Positions 17,057-25,007 of a stretch of DNA of 64,000 nt are shown piece after piece. The stretch is from positions 819,739 through 883,738 of the forward strand of contig NZ_JADPJG010000035.1 in NCBI RefSeq assembly GCF_023073335.1, read 5' to 3'. How positions within the stretch are numbered: the first letter of the stretch is position 1; every line of letters starts with the position of its first letter. The position numbers and the translations under genes were made by a program. This stretch comes from Bradyrhizobium sp. 21. Its GTDB lineage: Bacteria > Pseudomonadota > Alphaproteobacteria > Rhizobiales > Xanthobacteraceae. Below the pieces are notes generated by a model. The model had not been told where the DNA came from and ran no database searches. It was given only the letters and a program-made list of their open reading frames with translations.

Positions 17057-19138
17057 ATGGCAATATTTAAGAAATCGGTAAGCTCGCTGCTCCTGACCTT
17101 GATGGCCCTGCTGGCCGCCGGTGCGCTGACCTCCACGGCCATCCAGATGGTCGGGGCGTTCGGCCGCTACAGCGATAGTCTGGAAACCGCGCGGCTTGCC
17201 GCCGCCGACAAGGCCATCTTCCATGGCGTGCTCGCGCTGCGCAACAATCGCGGCGATGCTCAGAGCGCGATCCTCGGCGAGGACGACCCGCGGGCAAAAC
17301 TCGGGGCGGCCGAGAAGGCCGAGCAGGGCGGCTATGATGCCGTCGGCGCAGCGCTCGCCACCGTCGACTTCGCCCGCCGCGTCGAACTCGCTGGCACGTT
17401 GAAGCAGCGCTGGGACGAAGCCGTGCCGAAATTCCAGCTGTTCTATGACGAGGCCAGGCTTCCGCGCGGCGATCGCAAGATCGAGCGGACCAATTCCTGG
17501 TACGATTCCGTCACCAAGGTCATCGATACCGCCAATCTGGCGTCCACCGCGGTGTCGAACCGCGCCTGGATGGACGATCCCTTCATTGCTCGCATGATCC
17601 AGGTCCGCCGCTTCGCCTGGCAGGTGCGCGACCGTTATGGAATCCATTGTTCGGCGCTCCGCTCGAACGTCAACGGCAGCAAACCGCTTGACGACGCTCA
17701 GAAGCGGTCAGTCGCGCAGTGGGACGGCACGATCGCCTCCGGCTGGGCGGGCATGGCCGAGTTGCTGGCTGCGCCCGACGTGGCGCCGACGCTGGTTGCG
17801 GCAGCGACGGAGGCGAAGGCCAAGACCGATGGCGTCCTCAAGCAGATCGGAGAGCTCACCAAGAACTTCGACGGAAGCGGCAAGCCCGCGATGCCCGCCT
17901 CGGAATGGAATGCGCTGTGTCAGTCGCCCTTCGCGTCCATCGTCGCGGTCGCCAACCAGGCGCTCGACCAGTCGATCGCGCGCGCGGAGACCGTGCAAGC
18001 CAAGGCGCTCACCAATCTCGTCGTGCAGTCGCTCGCGTTCCTGCTCGCGCTGGCCGTGACCCTGGCCGGCGTGTTCGTGGTACGCAATCGCCTGATGCGC
18101 CCGGTGCGGGCCATCCTCGGCGCCATCGCCAAGATCAGCGCCCGCGACTACGCAACGCCGGTGCCACAATCCAGACATCCCGACGAGTTCGGCACCATGG
18201 CGGCCGCGCTCGAAAGCCTGCGCGAAAGTGCTGCGACCGCCGAGCGTCTCGGCCAGGAACGCGAATCACAGCAGGCATTGCAACTTGCTCGCTCGGGCAC
18301 CGTCGATGATGCCTGCCGCACCTTTGACGACACCGTGCAGGCGGTGATCCACAGTGTTGCTGCGTCGGCGAGGGAGCTCGACGCCACCGCGACCGACGTG
18401 CGCACGCTGGTGTCGGAATCGAGCAGCCAGACCGCGGCGGTCTCCGCTTCGGCCGAGCAGGCCACCAACAATCTCGAGACCATCGCAGCCGCGACGGAAG
18501 AGCTGTCCGCCTCCGTCGGCGAGATTTCCGCGCAGGTGCAGTCGAGCGCCCGTGAGGCCCGCGAGGCCGTGTCGCAGGCCGAGCGGACCAATGCCACGGT
18601 CGAGATCCTCGATCAGACCGCGAGCCGCATCGGTGAGGTCGTGAAGATGATCAACGCCATTGCCGGCCAGACCAACCTTCTGGCGTTGAACGCCACCATC
18701 GAAGCGGCGCGCGCGGGCGAGGCCGGCCGCGGCTTTGCCGTGGTCGCCGGCGAGGTCAAGAGCCTCGCCGCCCAGACCGCAACGGCGACGGAAGAAATCT
18801 CGCGCCAGGTCGCGGAGATCCAGGGCGCGACGGGCCAGGCGGTGACCGCCATTCGCTCCATCGGCGGTGCCATCAGCGGCATCGACGAGAAGATGACGGC
18901 GATTGCGGCCGCCGTCGAGCAGCAGCGCGCGGCCACCACCGAGATCTCGCGCAACTTCCAGCAGGCCGCGCAGGGAACCCGCGAGGTCACCGACACCATC
19001 GGCAGCGTCGCCAAGCTCAATCAGGAGACCGGCAACGCGGGCACGGTGCTGTCGGAATCCGTGAAGAAGATGTCGGGCGACGCCGATCGTCTGCGCGTCG
19101 CGGTCGAGGGCTTCCTGGGTGCCGTGAAGACGGCATAG
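17057..19138 (+). CDS. Methyl-accepting chemotaxis protein
   Basis: The 693-aa transducer has a transmembrane helix at about 9-30, a periplasmic helical sensor domain of nearly 300 residues, a second helix at about 325-350, a HAMP domain and a long cytoplasmic coiled-coil. The highly conserved hairpin tip reads EVVKMINAIAGQTNLLALNA followed by TIEAARAGEAGRGFAVVAGEV. It reports to CheW/CheA. No C-terminal CheR-docking pentapeptide is present. The start at 17057 is preferred because the hydrophobic helix follows directly; an upstream in-frame codon at 17006 adds a proline-rich tail of 17 residues. No chemotaxis genes adjoin it, so it is an orphan receptor with unknown ligand. Confidence 0.92.
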   Translation: MAIFKKSVSSLLLTLMALLAAGALTSTAIQMVGAFGRYSDSLETARLAAADKAIFHGVLALRNNRGDAQSAILGEDDPRAKLGAAEKAEQGGYDAVGAALATVDFARRVELAGTLKQRWDEAVPKFQLFYDEARLPRGDRKIERTNSWYDSVTKVIDTANLASTAVSNRAWMDDPFIARMIQVRRFAWQVRDRYGIHCSALRSNVNGSKPLDDAQKRSVAQWDGTIASGWAGMAELLAAPDVAPTLVAAATEAKAKTDGVLKQIGELTKNFDGSGKPAMPASEWNALCQSPFASIVAVANQALDQSIARAETVQAKALTNLVVQSLAFLLALAVTLAGVFVVRNRLMRPVRAILGAIAKISARDYATPVPQSRHPDEFGTMAAALESLRESAATAERLGQERESQQALQLARSGTVDDACRTFDDTVQAVIHSVAASARELDATATDVRTLVSESSSQTAAVSASAEQATNNLETIAAATEELSASVGEISAQVQSSAREAREAVSQAERTNATVEILDQTASRIGEVVKMINAIAGQTNLLALNATIEAARAGEAGRGFAVVAGEVKSLAAQTATATEEISRQVAEIQGATGQAVTAIRSIGGAISGIDEKMTAIAAAVEQQRAATTEISRNFQQAAQGTREVTDTIGSVAKLNQETGNAGTVLSESVKKMSGDADRLRVAVEGFLGAVKTA

Positions 19139-19263
19139 TTTCGACAATCCTCCGTCCCAACGTCACGCCATTGGCATTGCCGCCGATGCGCGCGGCGGCT
19201 ACATCTGTGGCGCCGCGCGAGCGCCGCGGCAGATGTAAGAGAAGAGCAGGGATGGAGAGTTCG

Positions 19264-20205
19264 ATGCCGGCCACGCCACACCACAAGGCCCAACGCCCCT
19301 ATCGCGGCGTGTTCCCGGTCGCACCGACCATCTTCGACGCGCGCGGCGAGCTCGACCTCGAGGGACAACGCCGCTGCATCGATTTCATGATCGATGCCGG
19401 CTCGAATGGTCTGTGCATCCTCGCCAATTTCTCCGAGCAGTTCGTGCTCACCGATGCCGAGCGCGAAACCCTGATGCATGCGGTGCTGGAGCATGTCGCC
19501 GGCCGCGTTCCCGTGATCGTCACCACCACGCATTTCAGCTCGGCCGTCTGCGCCGCGCGCAGCCAGCAGGCCGAAGCGGCCGGTGCCGCCATGGTGATGG
19601 TGATGCCGCCCTATCACGGCGCGACCTTCCGCGTGCCCGAGAAGGGCGTCGTCGAATTCTTCAAGGTGCTGTCGGGCGCGATCAATATTCCGATCATGAT
19701 CCAGGATGCGCCTGTGGCCGGCACGCCGCTGTCGGTCGATCTGCTCGCGCGACTGGCGCGCGACTTCGCCAACATCCGCTATTTCAAGATCGAGGTGCCC
19801 GGCGCGGCGTCAAAGCTGCGCAGCCTGATCGAATTGGGCGGCAGCGATATCGAAGGCCCTTGGGACGGCGAGGAGGCGATCACGCTGCTCGCCGATCTCG
19901 ATGCCGGCGCCACCGGCGCGATGACCGGCGGCGGCTATCCCGACGGCATCCGCCAGATCGTCGATCCCTATTTCGCAGGCCAACGCGAAGCGGCGAAAGC
20001 CGCCTACGAACGCTGGCTGCCGCTGATCAATTACGAGAACCGGCAATGCGGCCTGATCGCCTGCAAGGCGATGATGCAGGCCGGCGGCGTGATCAAGTCC
20101 GACATGGTGCGGCATCCGCTCCAGCCGCTGCACCCGGCGACGCGCGCAGGCTTGCTGGAGCTGGCGAAAGAGCGCGACGCGCTGGCGCTGCGGTGGGGGA
20201 AGTAG
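19264..20205 (+). CDS. DapA-family lyase with variant ANFSEQ motif
   Basis: This 313-aa TIM-barrel protein belongs to the DapA/NAL superfamily, but the usual GTTGE is replaced by ANFSEQF (about residue 52). The Schiff-base lysine is in YFKIEVPG, and MIQDAPVAGTPLS takes the place of YNVPGRT. This motif set suggests a dehydratase of 2-oxo-3-deoxy sugar acids or a similar catabolic lyase rather than DapA; that is inference. ATG 19264 has GGAGAG upstream, though ATG 19252 is also in frame. The leader contains ACATCTG (19201) and CAGATGT (19230), an inverted repeat around a GC-rich core. A repeat element follows the stop. Confidence 0.82.
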   Translation: MPATPHHKAQRPYRGVFPVAPTIFDARGELDLEGQRRCIDFMIDAGSNGLCILANFSEQFVLTDAERETLMHAVLEHVAGRVPVIVTTTHFSSAVCAARSQQAEAAGAAMVMVMPPYHGATFRVPEKGVVEFFKVLSGAINIPIMIQDAPVAGTPLSVDLLARLARDFANIRYFKIEVPGAASKLRSLIELGGSDIEGPWDGEEAITLLADLDAGATGAMTGGGYPDGIRQIVDPYFAGQREAAKAAYERWLPLINYENRQCGLIACKAMMQAGGVIKSDMVRHPLQPLHPATRAGLLELAKERDALALRWGK

Positions 20206-20241
20206 GGGCGGCTTGCTCCCCTGCCGTTGAATATCTCAGCT

Positions 20242-20362
20242 GTCGTCCCGGCGAAGGCCGGGACCCATAGCCCCAGGGAGTAGTTATGGGGCGAGCTGGT
20301 CACTCCGAGTCTTCGCCAAACGGTGTCTTGTGGTTATCGGTTCCGGCCTTCGCCGGGACGAC
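20242..20362. repeat. Palindromic intergenic repeat (type A) with 20-bp perfect arms
   Basis: The left arm GTCGTCCCGGCGAAGGCCGG (20242-20261) and its exact reverse complement (20343-20362) enclose about 80 bases. A related element is found at 56202-56317. It fills the space between the convergent DapA-like and DUF1045 genes. Such paired REP-like sequences are widespread in bradyrhizobia. Confidence 0.85.
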
Positions 20363-20386
20363 ACCAAGGGTGTCGTGCGATCCCGG

Positions 20387-21085
20387 CTAACTAACCAGCT
20401 TCCACTCGCCGACAATGCGAAACCGCGCCCCGGCATCGTCCTGCCTGAACAGCGCGATGCGACCGATCGCGAGCGTGTCGAGACCGAGCGTCGCAAATCG
20501 CGCCCGCAGCATCTCCAGAATCGGCCCGCGTCGCTCCACGTCCAGCCGCCCCGTCAGCGTCATGTGGAAGCGGAATTCCTCCATTACGTAGGGATAGCCC
20601 CAGCGATCGAGATAGTCGCGCTGCCGTTCGCTCAGCTTCTCCGGCTTGCGCCGCGCGCGATCTTCCTCCGTCAGAACCGGACGGAATGAATCGAAATCGC
20701 GGACGCAATCGGCGGCGAGCTGCTGGAGATCGCCGGCCGGCTCCGCGGGTATCACGGCAATAAATCCGCTGATGGAATCGACGACCGGCCGGATGACCGG
20801 GATCGTCCGCGCCTCGCCGGCGAAGGTCGCGCAGGCTGCCATCAGCTCGGCCTCTGTCTTGCCGGGCGCGAGCGCCATCGGCGCCTTCAGCGTGCCGTGA
20901 AAGCCGTATTTGCGGGGATCGGCGGTGATGTCGCGCCAATCCGGCGCGACATGCAACGCGTCGGCGGGAAAAGGCAATTCATCGCCGGTATAGGCATCGT
21001 AGCCGAGCAGCTCGGCGCCGAAGCGGGAGAGGGCGCTGTCGGCGCCGGCGGCAAAATAGATCGCGTAGCGGGGAGAACCTGTCAT
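20387..21085 (-). CDS. DUF1045 phosphonate-metabolism protein, 2H phosphoesterase fold
   Basis: This 232-aa protein belongs to the phosphonate-operon DUF1045 family. Two H-x-T motifs, HGT at 63-65 and HMT at 174-176, are the signature of 2H phosphoesterases, which open cyclic or 2',5' phosphodiesters. C-P lyase produces 5-phosphoribosyl-1,2-cyclic phosphate, normally opened by PhnP, and no phnP is seen in the locus. The DUF1045 protein might do that step; this is inference from fold and context. It is the last gene of the leftward operon led by the hexapeptide transferase, 18 bases after the second phnM. Confidence 0.87.
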   Translation of the reverse strand: MTGSPRYAIYFAAGADSALSRFGAELLGYDAYTGDELPFPADALHVAPDWRDITADPRKYGFHGTLKAPMALAPGKTEAELMAACATFAGEARTIPVIRPVVDSISGFIAVIPAEPAGDLQQLAADCVRDFDSFRPVLTEEDRARRKPEKLSERQRDYLDRWGYPYVMEEFRFHMTLTGRLDVERRGPILEMLRARFATLGLDTLAIGRIALFRQDDAGARFRIVGEWKLVS

Positions 21086-21103
21086 CGTCCGAGCATAACC
21101 GGT

Positions 21104-22297
21104 TTAGGCCGCAACGACAGCCTCGCGCGGCGTTGCCATTGCTGCGAGCAGCCGCGTCGCCTCGGTGAGGTGCACGAGCTTTCCACCCGCGACGACGGCC
21201 ACGAGCCGTGGCCGCAGCGGCACGCTGTCGTCGACCAGCAGAACGTCCGCGCGCCGTCCTTCCGCGAGCACGCCGCGATCGGTGAGCCCGGTGGCGCGTG
21301 CGGGCGCGGCAGAGACCAGGTTCCAGGCTTCGGTCAGCGGCAGCACGCCATCGGCGGCGAGGCGGAACGCCGCGAGCAGCTGCGCGGGATAGTAGTAGTC
21401 CGACGCCAGCACCGAGCAGAGCCCCTTGGCGATCATGTCGGATGCCTTGGTCCAGCCGGTGTGGCTGCCGCCGCGCACGACGTTCGGGGCGCCGTAGACA
21501 ATGGCGTCACCGTGGCTTGCCGCCTCCCGTGCCGTCTCCTCGTTGATGGGAAACTCCGCGATCGCCACGCCCATGGCGCGAAAGCCCTGGCGCATCGCCG
21601 GCGTCGCATCGTCGTGCGAGAGCATCCGCACCTCGGCGGCGCGAGCCGCTGCGGCCAGCCGTGACACGGAAGCCGGCACATCCGCAGCGCGGGACACGAT
21701 GTGTCCGACCAGCCGATCGAAATCGTCGCCCGACAGGCCGGTCCGCTCCACCATGCGGTTTCGCTTGCGGGGCTTGGCCATGTCCCCAACCGTGCCGTCC
21801 ATATGGTCGTTGAAGGCGAACAGGTCGACGCGGCCCTCGGCGAGCCACTGGCTCATCTCTTGCTCGGCGTCGAGATTGTAGGTCTCGTGGCGCAGATGGA
21901 AGCGGGTGTCGGCGGCGAATTGCGGACGCTGCCGTTCGATCGCCTCCATCAGGCCGCGCGCATTGTCGGCGCTGCGCAGGCCCGGCTCCCACGAACAGGT
22001 CGTGGCGTGAAACACCGTGGTGATGCCGTTGCTGATCGCCTGGCGGTCGCTGTCGGCGAGCGCGATGTCGATCGGGAAGTCGACGCCGGCGCGCGGCATC
22101 ATCTGGCGCTCGAAGGCATCGCCATGCAGATCGACGATGCCGGGCAGGACAAGCAGGCCGCGCGCATCGATCGCCAGCCGCGCCCGGCCGCGAGAAGCAT
22201 CGAGCTCTGCAATGTTCGTCCCGGACACGAGGAGCGAGGTTTCGACCAGCGCGTTGCCGATCAGGGCCCGGCCGCCTTCAATGAGAATGTCTGTCAC
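21104..22297 (-). CDS. phnM: Second PhnM-type amidohydrolase (RPnTP hydrolase paralogue)
   Basis: The 397-aa protein is an amidohydrolase-superfamily member of the PhnM family, which cleaves diphosphate from alpha-D-ribose-1-methylphosphonate 5-triphosphate. Metal-site segments are LHGDAF (near 57), FNDHMDG, SHDDATP and GAPNVVRGGSH. The other PhnM, at 32222, reads LHTDHLEAH in the first segment, so the two differ at metal-binding or substrate positions. GTG start; GTGA overlaps the stop of the hexapeptide transferase, hence translational coupling. The two paralogues may act on different ribosyl phosphonates or one may be a spare. Confidence 0.88.
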   Translation of the reverse strand: MTDILIEGGRALIGNALVETSLLVSGTNIAELDASRGRARLAIDARGLLVLPGIVDLHGDAFERQMMPRAGVDFPIDIALADSDRQAISNGITTVFHATTCSWEPGLRSADNARGLMEAIERQRPQFAADTRFHLRHETYNLDAEQEMSQWLAEGRVDLFAFNDHMDGTVGDMAKPRKRNRMVERTGLSGDDFDRLVGHIVSRAADVPASVSRLAAAARAAEVRMLSHDDATPAMRQGFRAMGVAIAEFPINEETAREAASHGDAIVYGAPNVVRGGSHTGWTKASDMIAKGLCSVLASDYYYPAQLLAAFRLAADGVLPLTEAWNLVSAAPARATGLTDRGVLAEGRRADVLLVDDSVPLRPRLVAVVAGGKLVHLTEATRLLAAMATPREAVVAA

Positions 22298-22953
22298 GCG
22301 ACCGCGCTTTTCTTGCTGGTGAGAGAACGTGCCCGTGCTTCATATGTTGCGAGGAAATCTTCAATCCCAAGCTTGCGGAAATTCGGCAATGCTTCGCGCA
22401 ATTTGTCGTGATTCCAGTCCCACCAGGCGAGTCTGGCGAGCCGTCCGGCGACGTCTTCCGAGAAACGGCGGCGGACGATGTGCGCCGGATTGCCGGCGAC
22501 GATGGTGTAAGCCGGCACGTCCTTGGTGACGACGGCGCCCGCCGCGATCACCGCGCCGGTGCCGATGTTGCGGCCCGGCAGCACGATCGCCCCATGGCCG
22601 ATCCAGACGTCATGGCCGATATGGACGTGATGCTGGCGTCGCCAGTCGAAGAATTCCGTGTCGTCACTTTCGCCCTCGAAATAGGCACTCGAACGGTAGG
22701 TGAAGTGCGCCTGCGTGGCGCGGTGCATCGGGTGATTGCCCGGATTGATCCTGGTCATCGCCGCAATCGAGCAGAATTTTCCGACGGTGGTGTAGGTGAT
22801 CTGGGCGTCGTTCACGACATAGGAGTAATCGGCCATCGTCACGTCGTGCAGGATCGTGCGCGCGCCGACTTCAGTATAGGCGCCGAGCCTGGTCTCGTGG
22901 AGCTTCGCGGAAGCGTCGATGGTCGGGTGAACCGAGAGCGTTTGGCCGGCCAT
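22294..22953 (-). CDS. Phosphonate-locus hexapeptide-repeat acyltransferase
   Basis: The 219-aa protein has left-handed beta-helix hexapeptide repeats at about residues 5-165, with the typical xenobiotic acetyltransferase region HHVHIGHDVWIGHGAIVLPG and the catalytic histidine. The C-terminal part is helical (WWDWNHDKLREALPNFR), as in the CatB/VatD group. This family is known from phosphonate operons (TIGR03308 type). It may acetylate aminoalkylphosphonates as PhnO does, but by a different fold. ATG 22953 is chosen as homology starts at HPTIDASAKLHETRLG; the frame stays open to 23076. It heads the leftward operon and faces phnC across a promoter region with Pho boxes. Confidence 0.85.
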   Translation of the reverse strand: MAGQTLSVHPTIDASAKLHETRLGAYTEVGARTILHDVTMADYSYVVNDAQITYTTVGKFCSIAAMTRINPGNHPMHRATQAHFTYRSSAYFEGESDDTEFFDWRRQHHVHIGHDVWIGHGAIVLPGRNIGTGAVIAAGAVVTKDVPAYTIVAGNPAHIVRRRFSEDVAGRLARLAWWDWNHDKLREALPNFRKLGIEDFLATYEARARSLTSKKSAVA

Positions 22954-22999
22954 GTTGCATCCGTAGTTCGTGGGCAGGCGCTTCTCATCGAGCGGCTTG

Positions 23000-23028
23000 A
23001 TGACAATGTCATGACGTCGCGATGACAG
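23000..23028 (-). promoter_or_regulatory. Triple tandem Pho-box half-sites for the leftward phn operon
   Basis: Read on the minus strand, CTGTCAT-CGCG-ACGTCAT-GACA-TTGTCAT gives three 7-base half-sites with exact 11-base spacing, the arrangement of PhoB boxes (CTGTCAT-N4-CTGTCAT). It lies 47 bases upstream of the hexapeptide transferase start. PhoB activation under phosphate starvation is well established for phn genes. Confidence 0.78.
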
Positions 23029-23065
23029 GGGATGAGGTGTGTAGGATCGCCGCACTGCAATGCGC

Positions 23066-23083
23066 ATGTCACACAAGTGTCAA
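23066..23083 (+). promoter_or_regulatory. Pho box upstream of phnC
   Basis: ATGTCAC-ACAA-GTGTCAA shows two half-sites, each matching about 5 of 7 positions of the PhoB consensus, at 11-base spacing. It ends 43 bases before the phnC start and is separated from the leftward Pho boxes by 37 bases, so both operons share one PhoB-controlled intergenic region. Confidence 0.65.
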
Positions 23084-23126
23084 GTGCCGGCGATAGCGGT
23101 GGGTCCCGGCTACTCTGGAGCCCTGC

Positions 23127-23936
23127 ATGCTGGTGGTTGAAGGTCTGACGTGCCGCTTCGGCGCAAAAGCCGCGGTGGACGACGCTTCGTTTCAAATTTC
23201 CCCCGGCGGCTTCGTCGGAGTGATCGGACGGTCCGGCGCAGGCAAGTCGACGATGCTGCGCATGATCAACCGGCTGGCGACGCCGACACAGGGCCGCATC
23301 CTGTTCGACGGGCTCGACGTCACCGCGTTGCGCGGCAAGGAGCTGCGGCAGTGGCGGGCGCGTTCGGCCATGATCTTCCAGCAGTTCAACCTGGTCGGCC
23401 GGCTCGACGTGCTCACCAACGTCCTGATGGGGCGCCTCGCGACAATGCCGGCCTGGCGCTCGCTGACGCAGACCTGGCCCGAGCAGGACAAGGCGCTGGC
23501 GATGTCGGCGCTCGAGCAGTTCGATATCGCTTCGCTCGCCGCCCAGCGCGCCGACCAGCTCTCCGGCGGCCAGCAGCAGCGTGTCGCGATCGCCCGCGCG
23601 CTGGTACAGCAGCCCGACATCATCCTTGCCGACGAGCCGATCGCCTCGCTCGACCCGCGCAATACCAAGATCGTGATGGACGCCCTGCTGCGCATCAACA
23701 AGCATTTCGGCATCACCGTGCTCTGCAATCTGCATTCGCTCGATCTGGCGCGCTCCTATTGCGACCGCCTGATCGGCATGGCGCAGGGCCGCGTGGTGTT
23801 CGACGGCGTGCCGGCTGAGCTGACCGATCACGTTGCCCGCGAGCTCTACGATCTCGAAGCCGCCGATGTCATGGGTGGCACGCCTGTCCCGGCGCCCGAG
23901 GGCGTTCCGGCACTTGGAACGGCCGCGGCCGCTTGA
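23127..23936 (+). CDS. phnC: Phosphonate ABC transporter ATP-binding protein
   Basis: The 269-aa ATPase has Walker A GRSGAGKST at about 38-46, the signature LSGGQQQR, Walker B ILADEP and the switch histidine in CNLHSLD. It has the usual PhnC length and drives the PhnE permeases at the cytoplasmic face of the inner membrane. It leads the phnCDEE operon; GGAG lies 7 bases before the ATG. The C-terminal tail of about 25 residues (GGTPVPAPEGVPALGTAAAA) is Pro/Ala-rich and not part of the ATPase fold. Confidence 0.95.
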   Translation: MLVVEGLTCRFGAKAAVDDASFQISPGGFVGVIGRSGAGKSTMLRMINRLATPTQGRILFDGLDVTALRGKELRQWRARSAMIFQQFNLVGRLDVLTNVLMGRLATMPAWRSLTQTWPEQDKALAMSALEQFDIASLAAQRADQLSGGQQQRVAIARALVQQPDIILADEPIASLDPRNTKIVMDALLRINKHFGITVLCNLHSLDLARSYCDRLIGMAQGRVVFDGVPAELTDHVARELYDLEAADVMGGTPVPAPEGVPALGTAAAA

Positions 23937-23996
23937 GCCGCGCCTGTTTGGTTTTCAGTTTTTGCGCAACCGACCCCAACCGATGAAGAGGGTATC

Positions 23997-24932
23997 ATGA
24001 TCACTCGCAGATTAGTTCTTGCCGGCGCCGCCGCGCTCGCGTTCACGGCTTCCGCCTCCGCCGACGACTGGAAAGCCAAATATCCCGAGCTGACCTTCGC
24101 GGTCGTTCCGGCCGAGAACGCCTCCGGCGTCACCGAGCGCTGGGCGCCGTTCATGAGCTATCTCTCCAAGGAATTGGGCGTGAAGGTCACGCTGCGCATC
24201 GCCAACGACTATGCCGCTGTGATCGAAGGCCAGCGCGCCGGCAACATCCACATCGCCAGCTACGGCTCGGCCTCGTTCGCGCGCGCCCGCCTGACCGGCG
24301 TCAAGACCGACGCCTTCGCCAACGACATCAACGCCGACGGCTCGACCGGCTACTATTCGGTGTTCTTCGTCAAGGCGAGCAGCGCCTACAAGAAGATCGA
24401 CGACCTCAAGGGCAAAAACCTCGGCCTGGTCGACCCGAACTCGACCTCCGGCAACAACGTGCCGCGCTTCGAGCTCGACAAGATGGGCATCGCCGACGCC
24501 GACAGCTATTTCGGCAAGGTCGTCTTCACCGGCAGCCACGAGAACGCGATGCTGGCGCTGGCGCAGGGCACGGTCGACGTCGCCGCCAACCAGTGGACCA
24601 GCGACGACGATTCGACGCTGGCGCAGATGCTGACCAAGGGCATGCTGAAGAATGCCGACGGCTCGCCGATGAAGAAGGACGATTTCCGCGTCATCCACAA
24701 GTCGGCGGCGATCATCAACGGTCCCTACGCCTATAACTCCGACCTGCCGGACGACGCCAAGGCGGCGATCACGAAGGCGTTCTTCGATGCTCCGGCCAAG
24801 GACAAGGTGGCCTTCGATCGCCTCCAGGACGGCCAGAAGAAGGGTTTCCATCCCGCCACCACCAAGGACTGGGATGGCACGATCGAACTGATCAAGTTCG
24901 TCGATGCACTGCGTAAGAAGAAGGCGTCCTGA
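23997..24932 (+). CDS. phnD: Phosphonate-binding periplasmic protein
   Basis: The 311-aa protein has a Sec signal peptide (residues 1-22, cleavage at SASA-DD) and the PhnD/SsuA/TauA-type binding fold. LTFAVVPAENASGVTERWAPF matches the PhnD N-terminal ligand loop, and TSTSGNN-type residues appear in LVDPNSTSGNNVPRF, which holds the phosphonate oxygens in known PhnD structures. It delivers phosphonates to the PhnE permease. AGAGGGTATC is its RBS. A strong terminator hairpin lies 19 bases after the stop, so more PhnD than PhnE may be made. Confidence 0.95.
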   Translation: MITRRLVLAGAAALAFTASASADDWKAKYPELTFAVVPAENASGVTERWAPFMSYLSKELGVKVTLRIANDYAAVIEGQRAGNIHIASYGSASFARARLTGVKTDAFANDINADGSTGYYSVFFVKASSAYKKIDDLKGKNLGLVDPNSTSGNNVPRFELDKMGIADADSYFGKVVFTGSHENAMLALAQGTVDVAANQWTSDDDSTLAQMLTKGMLKNADGSPMKKDDFRVIHKSAAIINGPYAYNSDLPDDAKAAITKAFFDAPAKDKVAFDRLQDGQKKGFHPATTKDWDGTIELIKFVDALRKKKAS

Positions 24933-24950
24933 TCTCGGGACGATGCACTG

Positions 24951-24984
24951 GAGCCGGGTCGATGGACCCGGCTCTTTCTCTTTT
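24951..24984 (+). terminator. Intra-operon terminator between phnD and phnE
   Basis: GAGCCGGGTC, a GATG loop and GACCCGGCTC form a perfect 10-bp stem followed by TTTCTCTTTT. This is a textbook Rho-independent terminator, yet it stands inside phnCDEE. It would give partial read-through and so a surplus of binding protein over permease. Confidence 0.85.
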
Positions 24985-25007
24985 GACCAGCCACTCTCCC
25001 TGATCTG

